Positions 12,466 to 23,859 of a stretch of DNA of 64,000 bases are shown piece by piece. The DNA is from Rhyacophila brunnea (taxonomy: Eukaryota > Arthropoda > Insecta > Trichoptera > Rhyacophilidae): the NCBI GenBank assembly GCA_022495005.1, contig JAGYXB010001793.1, forward strand, positions 2,232,001 to 2,296,000, read 5' to 3'. Under the pieces are notes generated by a model. The model ran no database searches, was not told where the DNA came from, and was given only the letters and a program-made list of their open reading frames with translations. The position numbers and the translations under genes were made by a program. Numbering within the stretch: the first letter of the stretch is position 1; the number at the start of each line of letters is the position of its first letter.

Positions 12466-13639
12466 ACATGCTCAGCATAGGTCAAAATGGAGCTTTTATG
12501 GTATTTTCAGAGCATAACCCTGGACATTCCTTAAACGTTGTAGATAATCTATTTATATACTTTTGAAGCCTTATTATCCTTTATATTATTTGTTTTAAAC
12601 ATTTGATGACTGCATAAAGTATTTTTATTACATAAAATAGTATTCTTTTAAATCTGTCGCTCTAATGTTTTAGAATATAGTCATATTTCAGTACGTCCAT
12701 GTGCAGTGGTGTTAAGATTTATTAATTTTTAAACGCATTTACAAAACCTTCAGTAAATTTAATGTTAACATTATATAGTGACATATTTACGATAAAAAAT
12801 TGTATTTTATAATCTTTTTGATCCCAAATTTGACAAGAATTAGGCATTTTATTATTCAAAAATGGGCACGATTAACACATTTGAAGATAATTCTAAAGAT
12901 TCTGATTATAAGCTATGTCTTTGACCATTCAAATGTGATAAACATCCTATGAATAATGTTTGCTTTATAATAATTATTGACCTAAGAATAAGGTAGTATT
13001 TTTTTGAAATACGCCATTTCTATTGGAATTTCCCAGTGGCTAAGCTACAACATACGGCCGTAGCCATAAATTGACAAACGATAAATGAAGTAGGGAGTAA
13101 GATCATGTTAACGCGCGTGTTTGAGCATGTACCGTTTTTTTTAAAAAAATCGATTAGATACAACCCAATGCGGGTTTTAATCGTCTCCAGGAAACGTCTC
13201 CTTCTGAAGATCCACTCTTCACTACCATAAGCTTCAAAGATGCCGTGTTTCTTTCTACATATTATTACAACTTCACTTTAGAAGGTTATGTTTCACTGAT
13301 CCTTAGCTAGAGGCAACCGTTTCTTTAGCTATCTGATCTCGTGAGAATTTACTTCTTGACTTTTGTGCAGTGGAACTGAATTAAATTTATTTCGTATTAC
13401 TACTCCGTTAAATTTATTATGCAGCTCACCGGTAAAATTTCAAACGAAAATACTTTTAATGAGTATTTTCATGCAAGCTTATATTATGAGAATTGATGTA
13501 AAGCCTTTTAACACTATTTTGAATAGGAATAAATAAATTCTAAATAATTACCATATATTTATCTGGAATAAAAGTTTATCAAAATATTATTTACTGCTAT
13601 GTGATCTCGAAATATTTTATAAAATAATAATTTCAAATT

Positions 13640-13800
13640 ACTCCGACCTCTTCATTATCAGCCTAGATCCATCCACTGCTGGATGAAGGCCTCCGCAAAT
13701 TGATTCCACTCTTGATTTATGCAATGCGTTGCCACGTACTTCCCCAAGACTCTACTATCTCATCGACCCAACGATGTATTGTACCTACCTCTTGGATACC
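13640..13800 (-). mobile_element. LINE 3' end fragment
   Basis: The minus strand encodes EWNQFAEAFIQQWMDLG-like text just before its end. This is the usual C-terminus and 3' end of insect RTE-like LINEs (the DNA CCATCCACTGCTGGATGAAG is characteristic). Confidence 0.55.
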
Positions 13801-14211
13801 AGTACATGAATCTATTTTTCTTTGAGACATGTGTCTTACTATAAATTTAACCACCCTAAAAAAACCCTTCGAAATAAAAACACTAACGATTCATAATATA
13901 TGTACGAAAGGAACATGGTAATAAGTATTTGTTTTAAAAATGAGTTAAATGAACGCCTCTGAATTACTAAATTTCCACAAAGAAACATAATAGTTCCCAT
14001 AAAAAACTGCCCAGAATTCTTTTAACTCTCCTGAACAATAGCGATTTTAGACAATATATTTCCGTTTCCTTTCGCATACAGTATTGTTCGTTTCAAATTG
14101 TTTCAAACGAGGATTCGAAATAATTAAATTAACCATCGGAACGATTATGTAATTACAATTTCCCGACATCAACATAAAACAGATGTTATCTATCATTTTG
14201 TCTTATTCCAG

Positions 14212-17200
14212 GATGGTTGGGAGCGCTGTCGACGGCCGTCGCCCTTTTCATCTCACCAGTGACCGTGGCCTGCTGCTTGAGGAAGTCCACCAGGGTGACA
14301 GCGGTTCTCGGAGGGCTCGTGGCGGCCCTAGGGTGCCTCTTCACGTCGTTCGCCTCGCAATTTCATCAACTTTTCTTCAGCTATGGTAAGTCTGATAATT
14401 TACCAATACACCTGCTGTGCTAACACTCTGAAGTAGTGGTACCCCGAGGGGAACTTTTTAGAAGCTCTAAGCTTATTTATTAATCTTCACCACAATATTT
14501 AACTCTAGGTATATCGTTGATAAATTATAAATACAAGTTAATCGGTCGTTGAAGAAAGAATATATTTGATGAAATATTAATTATTGTTTTGCCAAAAACA
14601 AGTGAATTTAATTAAATTGTCTGAAATCGTACTTGTGGATAAATTCTCATAACGATATATTTTACGCATAATATATATACATATTGCATGAGAAAGAGTA
14701 GACTTTGAGATAGTAATATAACTAATATAAGTATTAAATTAAACCTATATAAAATACATAGGTACATATATAATCGAAAATCGTAATTGAAAATTATGAG
14801 TCAATAGCATACTCCAGTGGAAATTTTGTCGAATATTTTATTTATAATTAAAATTAAAAATATAATACAGATATTAAGGCAAATCCTCTACCTACCAGAG
14901 GCACCTTGCGGAAAATCCCATCTTATTATTACATAACATTATATGATCATATTTATTATTAAAAAATAGTTTTATATCAAATCGACCGTCAATATTGGGA
15001 CCATACATAAATAAGATTTGATATAAATAAAAAGGATTTCAAGATATATACATTTATATTTTTATAAAAATCGATGTTTTTTTTAAATAAATATAAAAAA
15101 TATTAAAACTATGAATTTATCAAAAATCTTTTCGATACAATATAGCAAACTTAATAAACTATTTTTTATTAATAAATATGACAATAAAATAATGTGAAAT
15201 AATAAGATGGGGCCCTGCAACAAATTCACATTTTATAACATTTTTTTAAATTGTAGGTAAGTTTATCTTTGACTTAAAATAAAAAATATTTTTCTATCTA
15301 ATGTTTTCATATACATATTTATTAATTAATCTAGTTGAAATTGTAAATTATCAAAAAAAAATGTCAAATTGCAAGCTTCGTATTTTTCCGCTAAGTTCTG
15401 GTAGGCAGAGGATTCGTCTTAATAAGCAATACCTACTAATAATGCCAAGGGGAGACGTCTTGCTGGAAAATCTTACTTATTTTCTTCACGTGCATTATAA
15501 TGTGTCACGAGCAAAGTACCGATTAGTTCCAACACTGTGATACATACTATTTTTATTAATATTTTTTTGATCATGCGTCATATTGTATTTATGTCCAGGG
15601 GCGGTGGTTGGCGTTGGAGTGGGCCTGGCACGAGACTGTGCGACTCTGATGGTGGCGCAGTACTTCAAGCGGAAGAGAGAGCTGGTGGAGGTCTTCGTGG
15701 TGTCGGGGAGTGGCCTCGGGATAGCTGTCATGAGCGCCTTCATTAAAGGGGCAATTTCGTGAGTCAGAATAAATACTAAAATGCTAAAAGAATTACTAAA
15801 CATGACAAAACTTATTGTATCTGTTCAATCCATAAAATCAAAGAAAAAAGTAGAATCTCATAATATTATGCAAGTAGTTCCTCAGAACTCATAGTCGTAG
15901 GAACCTATATACATGACTACCCAGTAAACCTTAACGCTCTGGTGGTTATAAATACCAAACTGAAGATTAGTGGTTGTAATGGAGAAATCTTCTCTAAAGA
16001 ATTCTCGAAAATTATCAGAATATGTGAATCTCAAATCTCGATAAAAATTCCGGAAATCTCGAGTAATTTCATTTCTCGAGAAATCAATAATGAGATTGTC
16101 AAAAACTCCAGAAGTTGATAATAGGAAAAAACCGCAACTTTATGTATTCGAATGAAATTTTTAAATTCCTTGACAAAAAAACACTTTATTTTGAATTGAA
16201 ACAGAATATTGTGTTAATTACATACTCGAAAAAATTTGTTTTGTGCAATAAAAGCTTAAAAAAGGTACTTAAAAAAAAATAATCTCAAACAAATTTAGTC
16301 AGCAGAAAATTTGGGCTACATGAGTTAAAAAAGAAATAAAGATTTATCTCAAGAATTCTCGAAAGATTAATAAACCAATCTCTAATTCTCGAGAAAAAAA
16401 ATATTCCTGGTTTCAAGAATTCTCGAATCTTGAAAAATCACAAACTGTAGGTACTTACCCAAGATCACTGTTGTGTGAACTTAAATAAGCATTATTAAAC
16501 CATAGTTTCTCAATTTAAATAAATAATTAATATTACGCCGTTAGTTTCGTTTATTCAACCTGTTTTCATTCATTGCCATTTCAGAGCCATCGGTTGGAGA
16601 CTTGGCCTGCAAGCCGTCACCGGAGTTGTGTTCCTGACCTTCATCCTCGGAACTTTCTACCGCTCGGCGTCCCTCTACCATCCTCAGAGAAGAGCCATCC
16701 TGCATCTGAAAAACCAGAACAAAATCAAGAGGAAGATCAAGGACAAGACAAAGATCGACGAGAGTCCCCCATTCTTCGACTTCTCCACTCTCAAATCGAA
16801 GACTGTGAGGATACTGCTATTATCTACTGGAATTTCAGCGTTCGGGATCAACACGCCTATTTTTTATCTGGCGCATCAAGCAGAAGAAGAAGGTAAGTCA
16901 ATCACGCACCTAAAGAAAACGGTTATTAATTCTAATAAAACTAAAAAAAATACCCATCCTTCCTAAAACATCCATGACGCTATAAATGTGCCAGAATGAA
17001 TGATTGCAGTGCCTCACTTACATGCTTCGAAGCGTAGCTACACGACATCTATGAGTCAATCATGCACTGCAGTGTCCAAACTTGATGTTACTACCCCTCC
17101 CTTTAAAAAAATCTAATCTTGGTTCCCCGTTTATTTTATGAAATAAAACACACATTTAGGTATAAATAGTAAAAAATGTAAATTGTAATTGATTTGAGTT

Positions 17201-20200
17201 TTGTACTAATTTTTTACAACCCGGGTTTCGTCTTTCGGAATCATCGGGCACTACGTGCACTGACCAATGGCGAATATACACTGACAACGAATAAAGTTAA
17301 TTCTTGTTTATATAGCAATTTAATACAATAAAATATGGTAAAAACCTTATTACCTAAGTAGAGGATAAGATATTTTTTTAATATGTTGAGTACCTATTTA
17401 AAGTGTTTGTAAAACCCCATAGGTAGAGTATTAAAAATTACAGTTAAGTATGTAAAGTTTCAAATTTGTATTGGTATATTGGATTAATATAATAGGTAGG
17501 TGCCTAATAGTAAAACAAAAAAACAATAGTGCCACTTTTAACTCTTTTTCTATTACTAAATGGGCTCGATGTATAGATTTTATTGCAAACTCTAATGAAA
17601 GAATTTAGAAAGATGAAAAATATTGATGATTTACACAGCCGTCAGTTTAGGCTTTAAGCGACCTCGCATACAAAAACCACTAGATATTATCACAAGTCGT
17701 ATGAGGTAGCTGGCGAGGTGTTCATTTTGGGGACGGTTTGGACATGAGGATTTTATGCGAGGAGATGTGGGGGTGCCGCATGCACATCAATTCGATGGAG
17801 AAATATAGCAACGGTGTATAGATGCTGTAGATGAAGAGCATCCCCAGAAATAATCAATAAATTACTATGTAATAAATACTATATAATATTATATCTATTG
17901 TTGACGGTGAACGCGAGCGTATCCAATCGAATATGTGTGAGTCTCCGTGTAAAACTAACTAATAATAATTCATAGTATTAATATTTTGTCTACTGCGTTC
18001 CTTAGATACAATTTCTTTTCATCCTTTCAGGGTTAGGCGAAGCAGTAGTCCTTCTCCAGGCATACTTGGGACTGGCATGGACCACTGGATGCGCCGCCTT
18101 CGGTCTGCTGGTGGTGAAGTCATCACCAGAATGCCGAATCGGGCGGCAGTATCTCTGCCAGGCCGCCGTCTTCATGTGCGGAGTGTCCATCCTGGCTTTT
18201 ACAGCAGTTCACGGCAATTACCACGGATACGTCATGTTTGCTTGGATATACGGTGAGAGTCTCTATTAATGTTTAACTGCTTCAATCCAGTATTTGAGTG
18301 ATTTCCGAAGTGGGTGTAATTGCTCTCTGAAGGGTCACTGGAAGAGAACAGGTGCCCTATGTTATAACTTGTGACATGAAGTCACCCGACGACATGACGT
18401 AAGCTCAATACACGCATCGAGGCGAGCCGCCCAATGCACACGGCTCACCATAGATATTATTATGCTGAAACATCTATTTGTGTATGGGGACAATGAATAA
18501 CGCCAGTATTAGAGTAGCGTTAATTTCTCGAATGCTATTGACTCACTCCGGTAGTACGTCATAATGATGTCATATGACGTCATGTCGCCGGGCGACTTCA
18601 ACTCGGAAGTTACAACATAAGGCCCCAGAGTATAAAAAGACGTATCCAGAAATTTGTACACATGCAGTTAGCCGTATCACACTTCACCGTGAAATGTTGT
18701 GTCGGAAATATATAGTCGTATATTAAAAACCATCCAACCTCTTTGGGTTGTATAGTACTGAGTTAGAATTCATGTCTAAATAAAACACGGCTCTTGTCAG
18801 TTTACAGAAAGCCAGCAGCAAATAAATTTTGAAAATAGCAGCTATATCTAGTGGATTATTTGTAAGGTTAGGTTTTCATTATTGAAAGAACATTATTGTC
18901 TGCAATACTCCACGAACAACGCGTAATTTTTTTATCTCGGTGCTATAGAGATGACCGTAGGTATAGTATACGATCATACCTTTCCGTTAAGAAAGCTCAC
19001 GGCGATCTGTGCTACGGTGAAATATAATACGTACAATTTACATGTAAGACACAATATCCCCGAGGATAAGGAGATGGAGTAAGCTTGGGGCAGATAGGGA
19101 TGAATGGAGATGTTTTGGAGGTAACCAAAATAGTACTGATGATGATGATGATGATGATGATGATGTATTATTTATGCAGCCATTTTATTTATATATTTAC
19201 ACATAATCCGATAAGAATAATTGTATACCCATTTATTAATCTATTTATTTATTTTGAATGGCGATTGGAACTTTTGCAGACTGGCAAAAAATTTCTGCGG
19301 ACCGGCGGTTGGAAAACATTGTTTTAAAGAATGAATTTAATCTTTTCTATGCCTCACGATATTACTATGGCAGTATCTGACAGGCCGCAGATTTTTAACG
19401 ACACACGTTGAATGTAGAGCAAAGCTCTACAATCGCTATAACATCGATAAATTGTGGCTTAGTGTTTCATAATTATTCAAACATATGTCGCTGTGTGTTT
19501 AATTTTTTTGATTATGCAAATCAATCGATAGTGGCTAGTAATTTAAGTTTAAAGTCGGACGAGATCACTCTCGAAATTTGTATGTGCAGCCTGTAGATCA
19601 CGGCCTCATAGAGCGAGATAACTCGCTGAAGGCATTTTTTTGACCATGTCCGATCTAATAAGATCATATAAGCCTCCACAGAGTGGAGGTTTGTATTAAC
19701 AGATTTGTTTTTACGAGAAATGGATGTTAGTCACTTGCCCAACTTATTAGGTCCATACTCTGACTCAAACATAAATTGAAAAACATTAAGTGTTTTTGCC
19801 AGACCCAGGATTCGAATCTGGGATCCTCTACGTTATAAGCCGACGCTTATGCCGCTCAGCCATCGTATGGCCATAGAACCGGTTAAAACTACTTTTCCAA
19901 TGTTCCTTTACTCAATGGCAACTGTAGTTTAGCATTGTACCCGATGGATGAAATGACACTAATTCAATTTACAGGTATCTTTTGCGGAGGCTATCATTAT
20001 TCTCTGAAGATGTACACTTATGAGAGAGTGAGATCAAGGAACTTTGCCAGGACCTGGGGCTTCGTCCAATGCTCTCAAGCCATCCCAATAGCAATCGGGG
20101 TTCCGATATCAGGTAAGTAATAATCTCATAACCATAATATTATACATGTATACGCATAATGTAGTCCAATGCGTAATGTAACAATAGTGTGTAATACGTA

Positions 20201-23200
20201 CACAATGTACGTAAATTATTACCAAATGTCAAAACGGGCCGCCATCTTGTGTGAAGCCGTCATTTTCAATTCCACAATGTACTTAGATTGTGCAGAATAT
20301 TAATCATTCTATGGCTACCATTTCTGTCATCCTTTTCTCTAAAAATATTTTAGATTCACCCATAATATGAATCTCTCTAGCTACAGTTACTTAAATCACT
20401 AAACAATTTGTAAAAACGCTTTTAAAGTGGCATTAATTTACAGTTTGTGATCTACCTTGTTAGTAGAACTAGGAATAGCTTCAAAATCTTGACAGATTTG
20501 AAAAACCAACATAGTTAATCAATTGTGCACTTCTTATGATACTCTCAATACATTCATTGATCTTTAACACTAGGTATACACTTATTTCAGGCTACATGAA
20601 TGTAGGTTGTGGAGGAAAGGCAGGCTATTACTTCAGCTCCACGTGCGTGATCGTCGGTAGCCTGGCTCTGTTCTTCATAGACCTCCACAGAAGAAACATA
20701 TCACGTCATAAGCATACAAGGTAAGACAATGTAATACCTTATAATGGTAAAAGAACAAGCCTTTTGTTAATTTGCTCCTCCTTTTTACTTTAATAGATTC
20801 TTTTAAGTGACTTAGAATATTAGTGTAATACTATCCTGTGATCTTAATGCCTTTAGGTTTATAATCTATTAATAACAGGATTCCTAGTGAATCCCAAAAC
20901 CCAGCCGCCGGTACGACCTTAAACTTCTTCGGAGCTGAACCACCCTTTTTATGCCACTACATGGACTCCTGTTTTGATTCAGGGTGATAATAATGAACCC
21001 ACGTTTCATTTCCCGTAACAATTTTGTTGATAAGCCTAAATCCTCTTGATTGACGCTAGACAGCTTTAAAAACTGGTTAGAACATTCCACGGGATAACTT
21101 TTTTGATGTGGCATAAACATTCGTGGCTCCCATCTTGCGCTTACCTTTGACATCCCAAGATTTTCGTGTATAATTCTGGAATTGTTGTTGAACAGATTGA
21201 ACCTTTCTGCGATTTAGCCGACCATTTTCCATAAGGGCATCTTCGATTTTTAATACCATTTCATGTGTTGTGACAACACTTGGTTTTCCACAACGGTCAT
21301 CATCTTCTACTGACTCTCTACCTTGTATAAATAAACGTGACCATTTTTAAATCATGGTTTTACCACAACAAAGAGTGCCATAAACCAATTTCAATCATTT
21401 TGGACGGTTTCCACACTTTTTCCCTGTTTTGTTAATTATTCTGCACGGACCTCAAAATTTGACATTTTTAAAATTATCATTGACTTTCATTTGTTCTTTT
21501 GAATATTGGAAGAGATTTAATGGAACAATCAACTTGAAATTGCACAAGTATACCTAAAAAGGATTACCTAACAAAACAATAATAATTAAATAGTTTTAAT
21601 CTCAATATCTACTTGCTACTTTCACCACCATTCCGCGAACTTATGGAACTCTCCTTGTATTTTAATTTCATTGATGAAATAAAATAATAGGTGCTTAATT
21701 ATATGAAAAGAAATCCTATATGTCCCGGTAAATCGGCATTGATACATAAAAAGAGTGATAGTATGTTCATGCTATATTAATACTCACCATGACTCTAACG
21801 GTGATTGTTTAAAAAATACCCATCATGGTATCACTTATCTAAACGCACTCGAAGCTTTCAAGCTGAATATAATATGTAGATACATCATTATACACAACAC
21901 AATCAAACATTTATACTGTAGATTCATATGAGGAAGGATAGGCTGACAAAATCACCTCCGTGTCATATGAAATCGTGTCATATCGCTGTTAATAGAGATG
22001 GGATCGACAAAAAAAATAATAGCGATGAGAAGATTTTTCAATACAAAACACAATATAAAATATAATTAGGTACCTATGTAGGTACTACTGTACTCATAAA
22101 TGTTTTTTTCGAAATGGACCCATCCCCAAATCCTGCCTGCTTGTATCTCATCTCCTACAATTAATTGTGTATCGAACACAGCTGTATTTACAGATACATT
22201 TTTCACTAAAGACAATGATTGAGTTTTGTTTTGCCAACAGGAGCAACGGCAGCCAAGTACTATGCGAGTCGAAGAAGTGTCCTCAACGCAGGCACTCATT
22301 CAGCAGGGAAGGTGACAGAGAAACATCTCTGCCTGGTGCTGCTGCAGCTTTGGGTAAGTCATGACAACATCTTGTTGCTCCACCCAGAGAACCATCATAG
22401 TAGTTGGATGTATTACTGTAATATTGGAAATAATACAAGCTTATTGGAGAATGTTTTAGTATGATTGATTTCTTCTTCTTCTAACTCCATGTATGCTTCT
22501 TACTTGTGCGCCTGAATATGGGACCAAAGTGTTGTGATTTACGCCACGTCATTTTTCTAGTTCTTGGAGGTGACATGGGCAGTCCTACGGGGGCTGAAGC
22601 GCATTCTGCCCCGGAAATGAAAGCCGAGTTGACATGTATCTCTGAAGAAGGACTGGCGGACATGGACTTGCCAGATAACCTGCTTGAAGACTTAGATTAT
22701 ATCGGAGACTGTATCACAAGTTGCAATAAGGTATAAATCATTGCTATCTCTTTGGATGTAATAATTTATCATTATCGTTGATTCTACAATAAAATCTGGG
22801 CCGCATCAATTATGAGAAATGGTTATTAAACATTATAGTCAACCTATTAGGCCAGGTGCATACGATAACCACTTGTGAGTGTGATAGATCGCAGCGATTA
22901 GTAAATAGGTGAGCATCCCACTAGCGATTAAGGCTGCACACCAGGTGTTCATAGCTATAATGTAAGTGCATCTGGGTATGGGGAATGTATTCAGGAAAAT
23001 GTTGCAGTCTTCAGTGAAAACGATAAGCTGCAGTAGGCAAGGTACTAGTGGTGCTAATTCTTGTCGACTAGCAGTGGACTTTTCGAATTCTGTAACAAGT
23101 CGTAACTGACCGCCACATCCTATGGAGCATGTGCAGAAGTTCGGAGCAAAATACAAGTTACAGCAGTTCTTATTACTACTAGTGGCTATGGTAAGCGATT

Positions 23201-23795
23201 GTGTTTGCGCAGCGTTTGGTCCATGCGCCAGTTCCAAAAAACAACATCAATGAATTTACCAGATGTTGAATTCGAATCCACATTCTTCCTCTCATCCATT
23301 GTGCACTACATTCATGAAAACTGAAATTGTACAACCATAGTAGGTATTTTGGATGACACCAATAAAAATAAGGTGGCAAGCCTTATTGAACAATAAAAAG
23401 TAATTCATAATATCTGCTGTCTAAAATTCTGACTATGCCACTGCCCAACATGCGTCTCTCCGCACTTTACCTACGTCTCTAAATTTCACTTATCTACAAG
23501 TATGCATTCATTTTTTCAGGTGGAGAATTATCTGATGCTCAGTGAATATGAAAACAACCTGATTGCCGAGATGCCGATGATACTGGACAAGAAAGGACGA
23601 AAGTGGTCGATAGCACGCGGGGGCAGTCGGAGTGTTGGCATAGGCGGCGTCACGCTGGCCGGAGAATCAGCTGAAATGGAAGACACCATCAGTCAGTTGC
23701 CCCCGCTCAACACCTATGGGAGGGCACCCAAATGGAAGCTGACTCCGCAGCAAAACAACAGGCTTATAACGGTCATCGACGAGGCGTCCGTATAG
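14212..23795 (+). CDS. SLC16-family (monocarboxylate-transporter-like) MFS transporter, 5' incomplete, nine coding exons
   Basis: Exons 14212-14385, 15599-15758, 16585-16892, 18031-18252, 19975-20112, 20591-20720, 22241-22353, 22561-22730 and 23520-23795 (stop included) each have AG/GT borders and join in one frame, about 563 codons. Exon 2 carries YFKRKRELVEVFVVSGSGLG, which fits the SLC16 TM5 signature (YFxKRRxLAxGxAxAGSxxG in vertebrate MCTs). Exon 3 holds TM6, a basic cytoplasmic loop (KNQNKIKRKIKDKTK) and TM7; exons 4-6 give TM8-TM12, including GVPISGYMNVGCGGKAGYYF. Exons 7-9 encode a long hydrophilic C-terminal tail. Family members are 12-helix plasma-membrane carriers, many of them proton-coupled for lactate or pyruvate; others move aromatic amino acids or thyroid hormone, and the substrate cannot be read here. 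The start codon and the TM1 motif (DGGWGW type) are missing and were not found in 1-14211, so they probably lie upstream. Introns hold a mariner fragment, a MITE and a SINE. Confidence 0.9.
16000..16440. repeat. ATTCTCGA-rich repeat block in intron
   Basis: The motif AATTCTCGA(A/G) and its complement occur many times between 16010 and 16430, in both orientations. Probably a decayed transposon. Confidence 0.5.
18351..18627. mobile_element. MITE in an SLC16-like intron
   Basis: Imperfect inverted arms of about 50 bases: GGTGCCCTATGTTATAACTT...GAAGTCACCCGACGACATGA, against a complement reading GGGGCCTTATGTTGTAACTT...GAAGTCGCCCGGCGACATGA. No coding capacity. Confidence 0.75.
19136..19164. repeat. 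ATG/GAT trinucleotide repeat in intron
   Basis: About nine GAT units. The open frame through it (19085-19327) is an artefact of the repeat. Confidence 0.85.
19643..19873 (-). mobile_element. tRNA-derived SINE, copy 2 (in an SLC16-like intron)
   Basis: B-box complement GGATTCGAATCTGGGA and head complement (CAGCCATCGTATGGCC). The body shares TTAGGTCCATACTCTGACTC with copies 1 and 3. Confidence 0.75.
20745..21657 (-). pseudogene. Mariner fragment in the SLC16-like intron
   Basis: On the minus strand an end resembling a mariner TIR, TACAAGGAGAGTTCCATAAG, starts at 21659 and 21657 (with TA). Transposase relics follow: LMENGRLNRRKVQSVQQQF at about 21150-21250, MSKVSARWEPRMFMPHQK at 21100-21153, and FGIH..., the WDS-type block, at 20884-20920, with traces to about 20745. 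The 3' quarter is missing. It begins about 25 bases after the donor of exon 6 and is antisense to the host gene. Frameshifts and stops make it inactive. Confidence 0.8.
22839..23237 (-). CDS. Antisense 132-codon ORF in the last SLC16-like intron, unknown
   Basis: A long minus-strand ORF for this AT-rich DNA, cysteine-rich (NCCNLYFAPNFCTCSIGCGG), with two hydrophobic stretches (LVPCLLQLIVF; WCAALIASGMLTYLLIAAIY). No family assigned. It may be a relic of a membrane-protein gene or an unknown transposon. Confidence 0.25.
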   Translation of the reverse strand: MELAHGPNAAQTQSLTIATSSNKNCCNLYFAPNFCTCSIGCGGQLRLVTEFEKSTASRQELAPLVPCLLQLIVFTEDCNIFLNTFPIPRCTYIIAMNTWCAALIASGMLTYLLIAAIYHTHKWLSYAPGLIG

Positions 23796-23853
23796 TAGTA
23801 AATTTCGAAGATTCTATAAAATGAATCTTTGACATATTTCATCGGTAGTTTTT

Positions 23854-23859
23854 AATAAA
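23854..23859 (+). promoter_or_regulatory. Poly(A) signal AATAAA of the SLC16-like gene
   Basis: A canonical AATAAA lies about 60 bases after the stop codon in a short AT-rich 3' UTR. This is the first such hexamer downstream and a plausible cleavage signal. Confidence 0.5.

Noticed and set aside
19085..19327. 80-codon ORF with a methionine run
   Set aside because: The Met run is the GAT microsatellite and the ORF lies in an SLC16-like intron.
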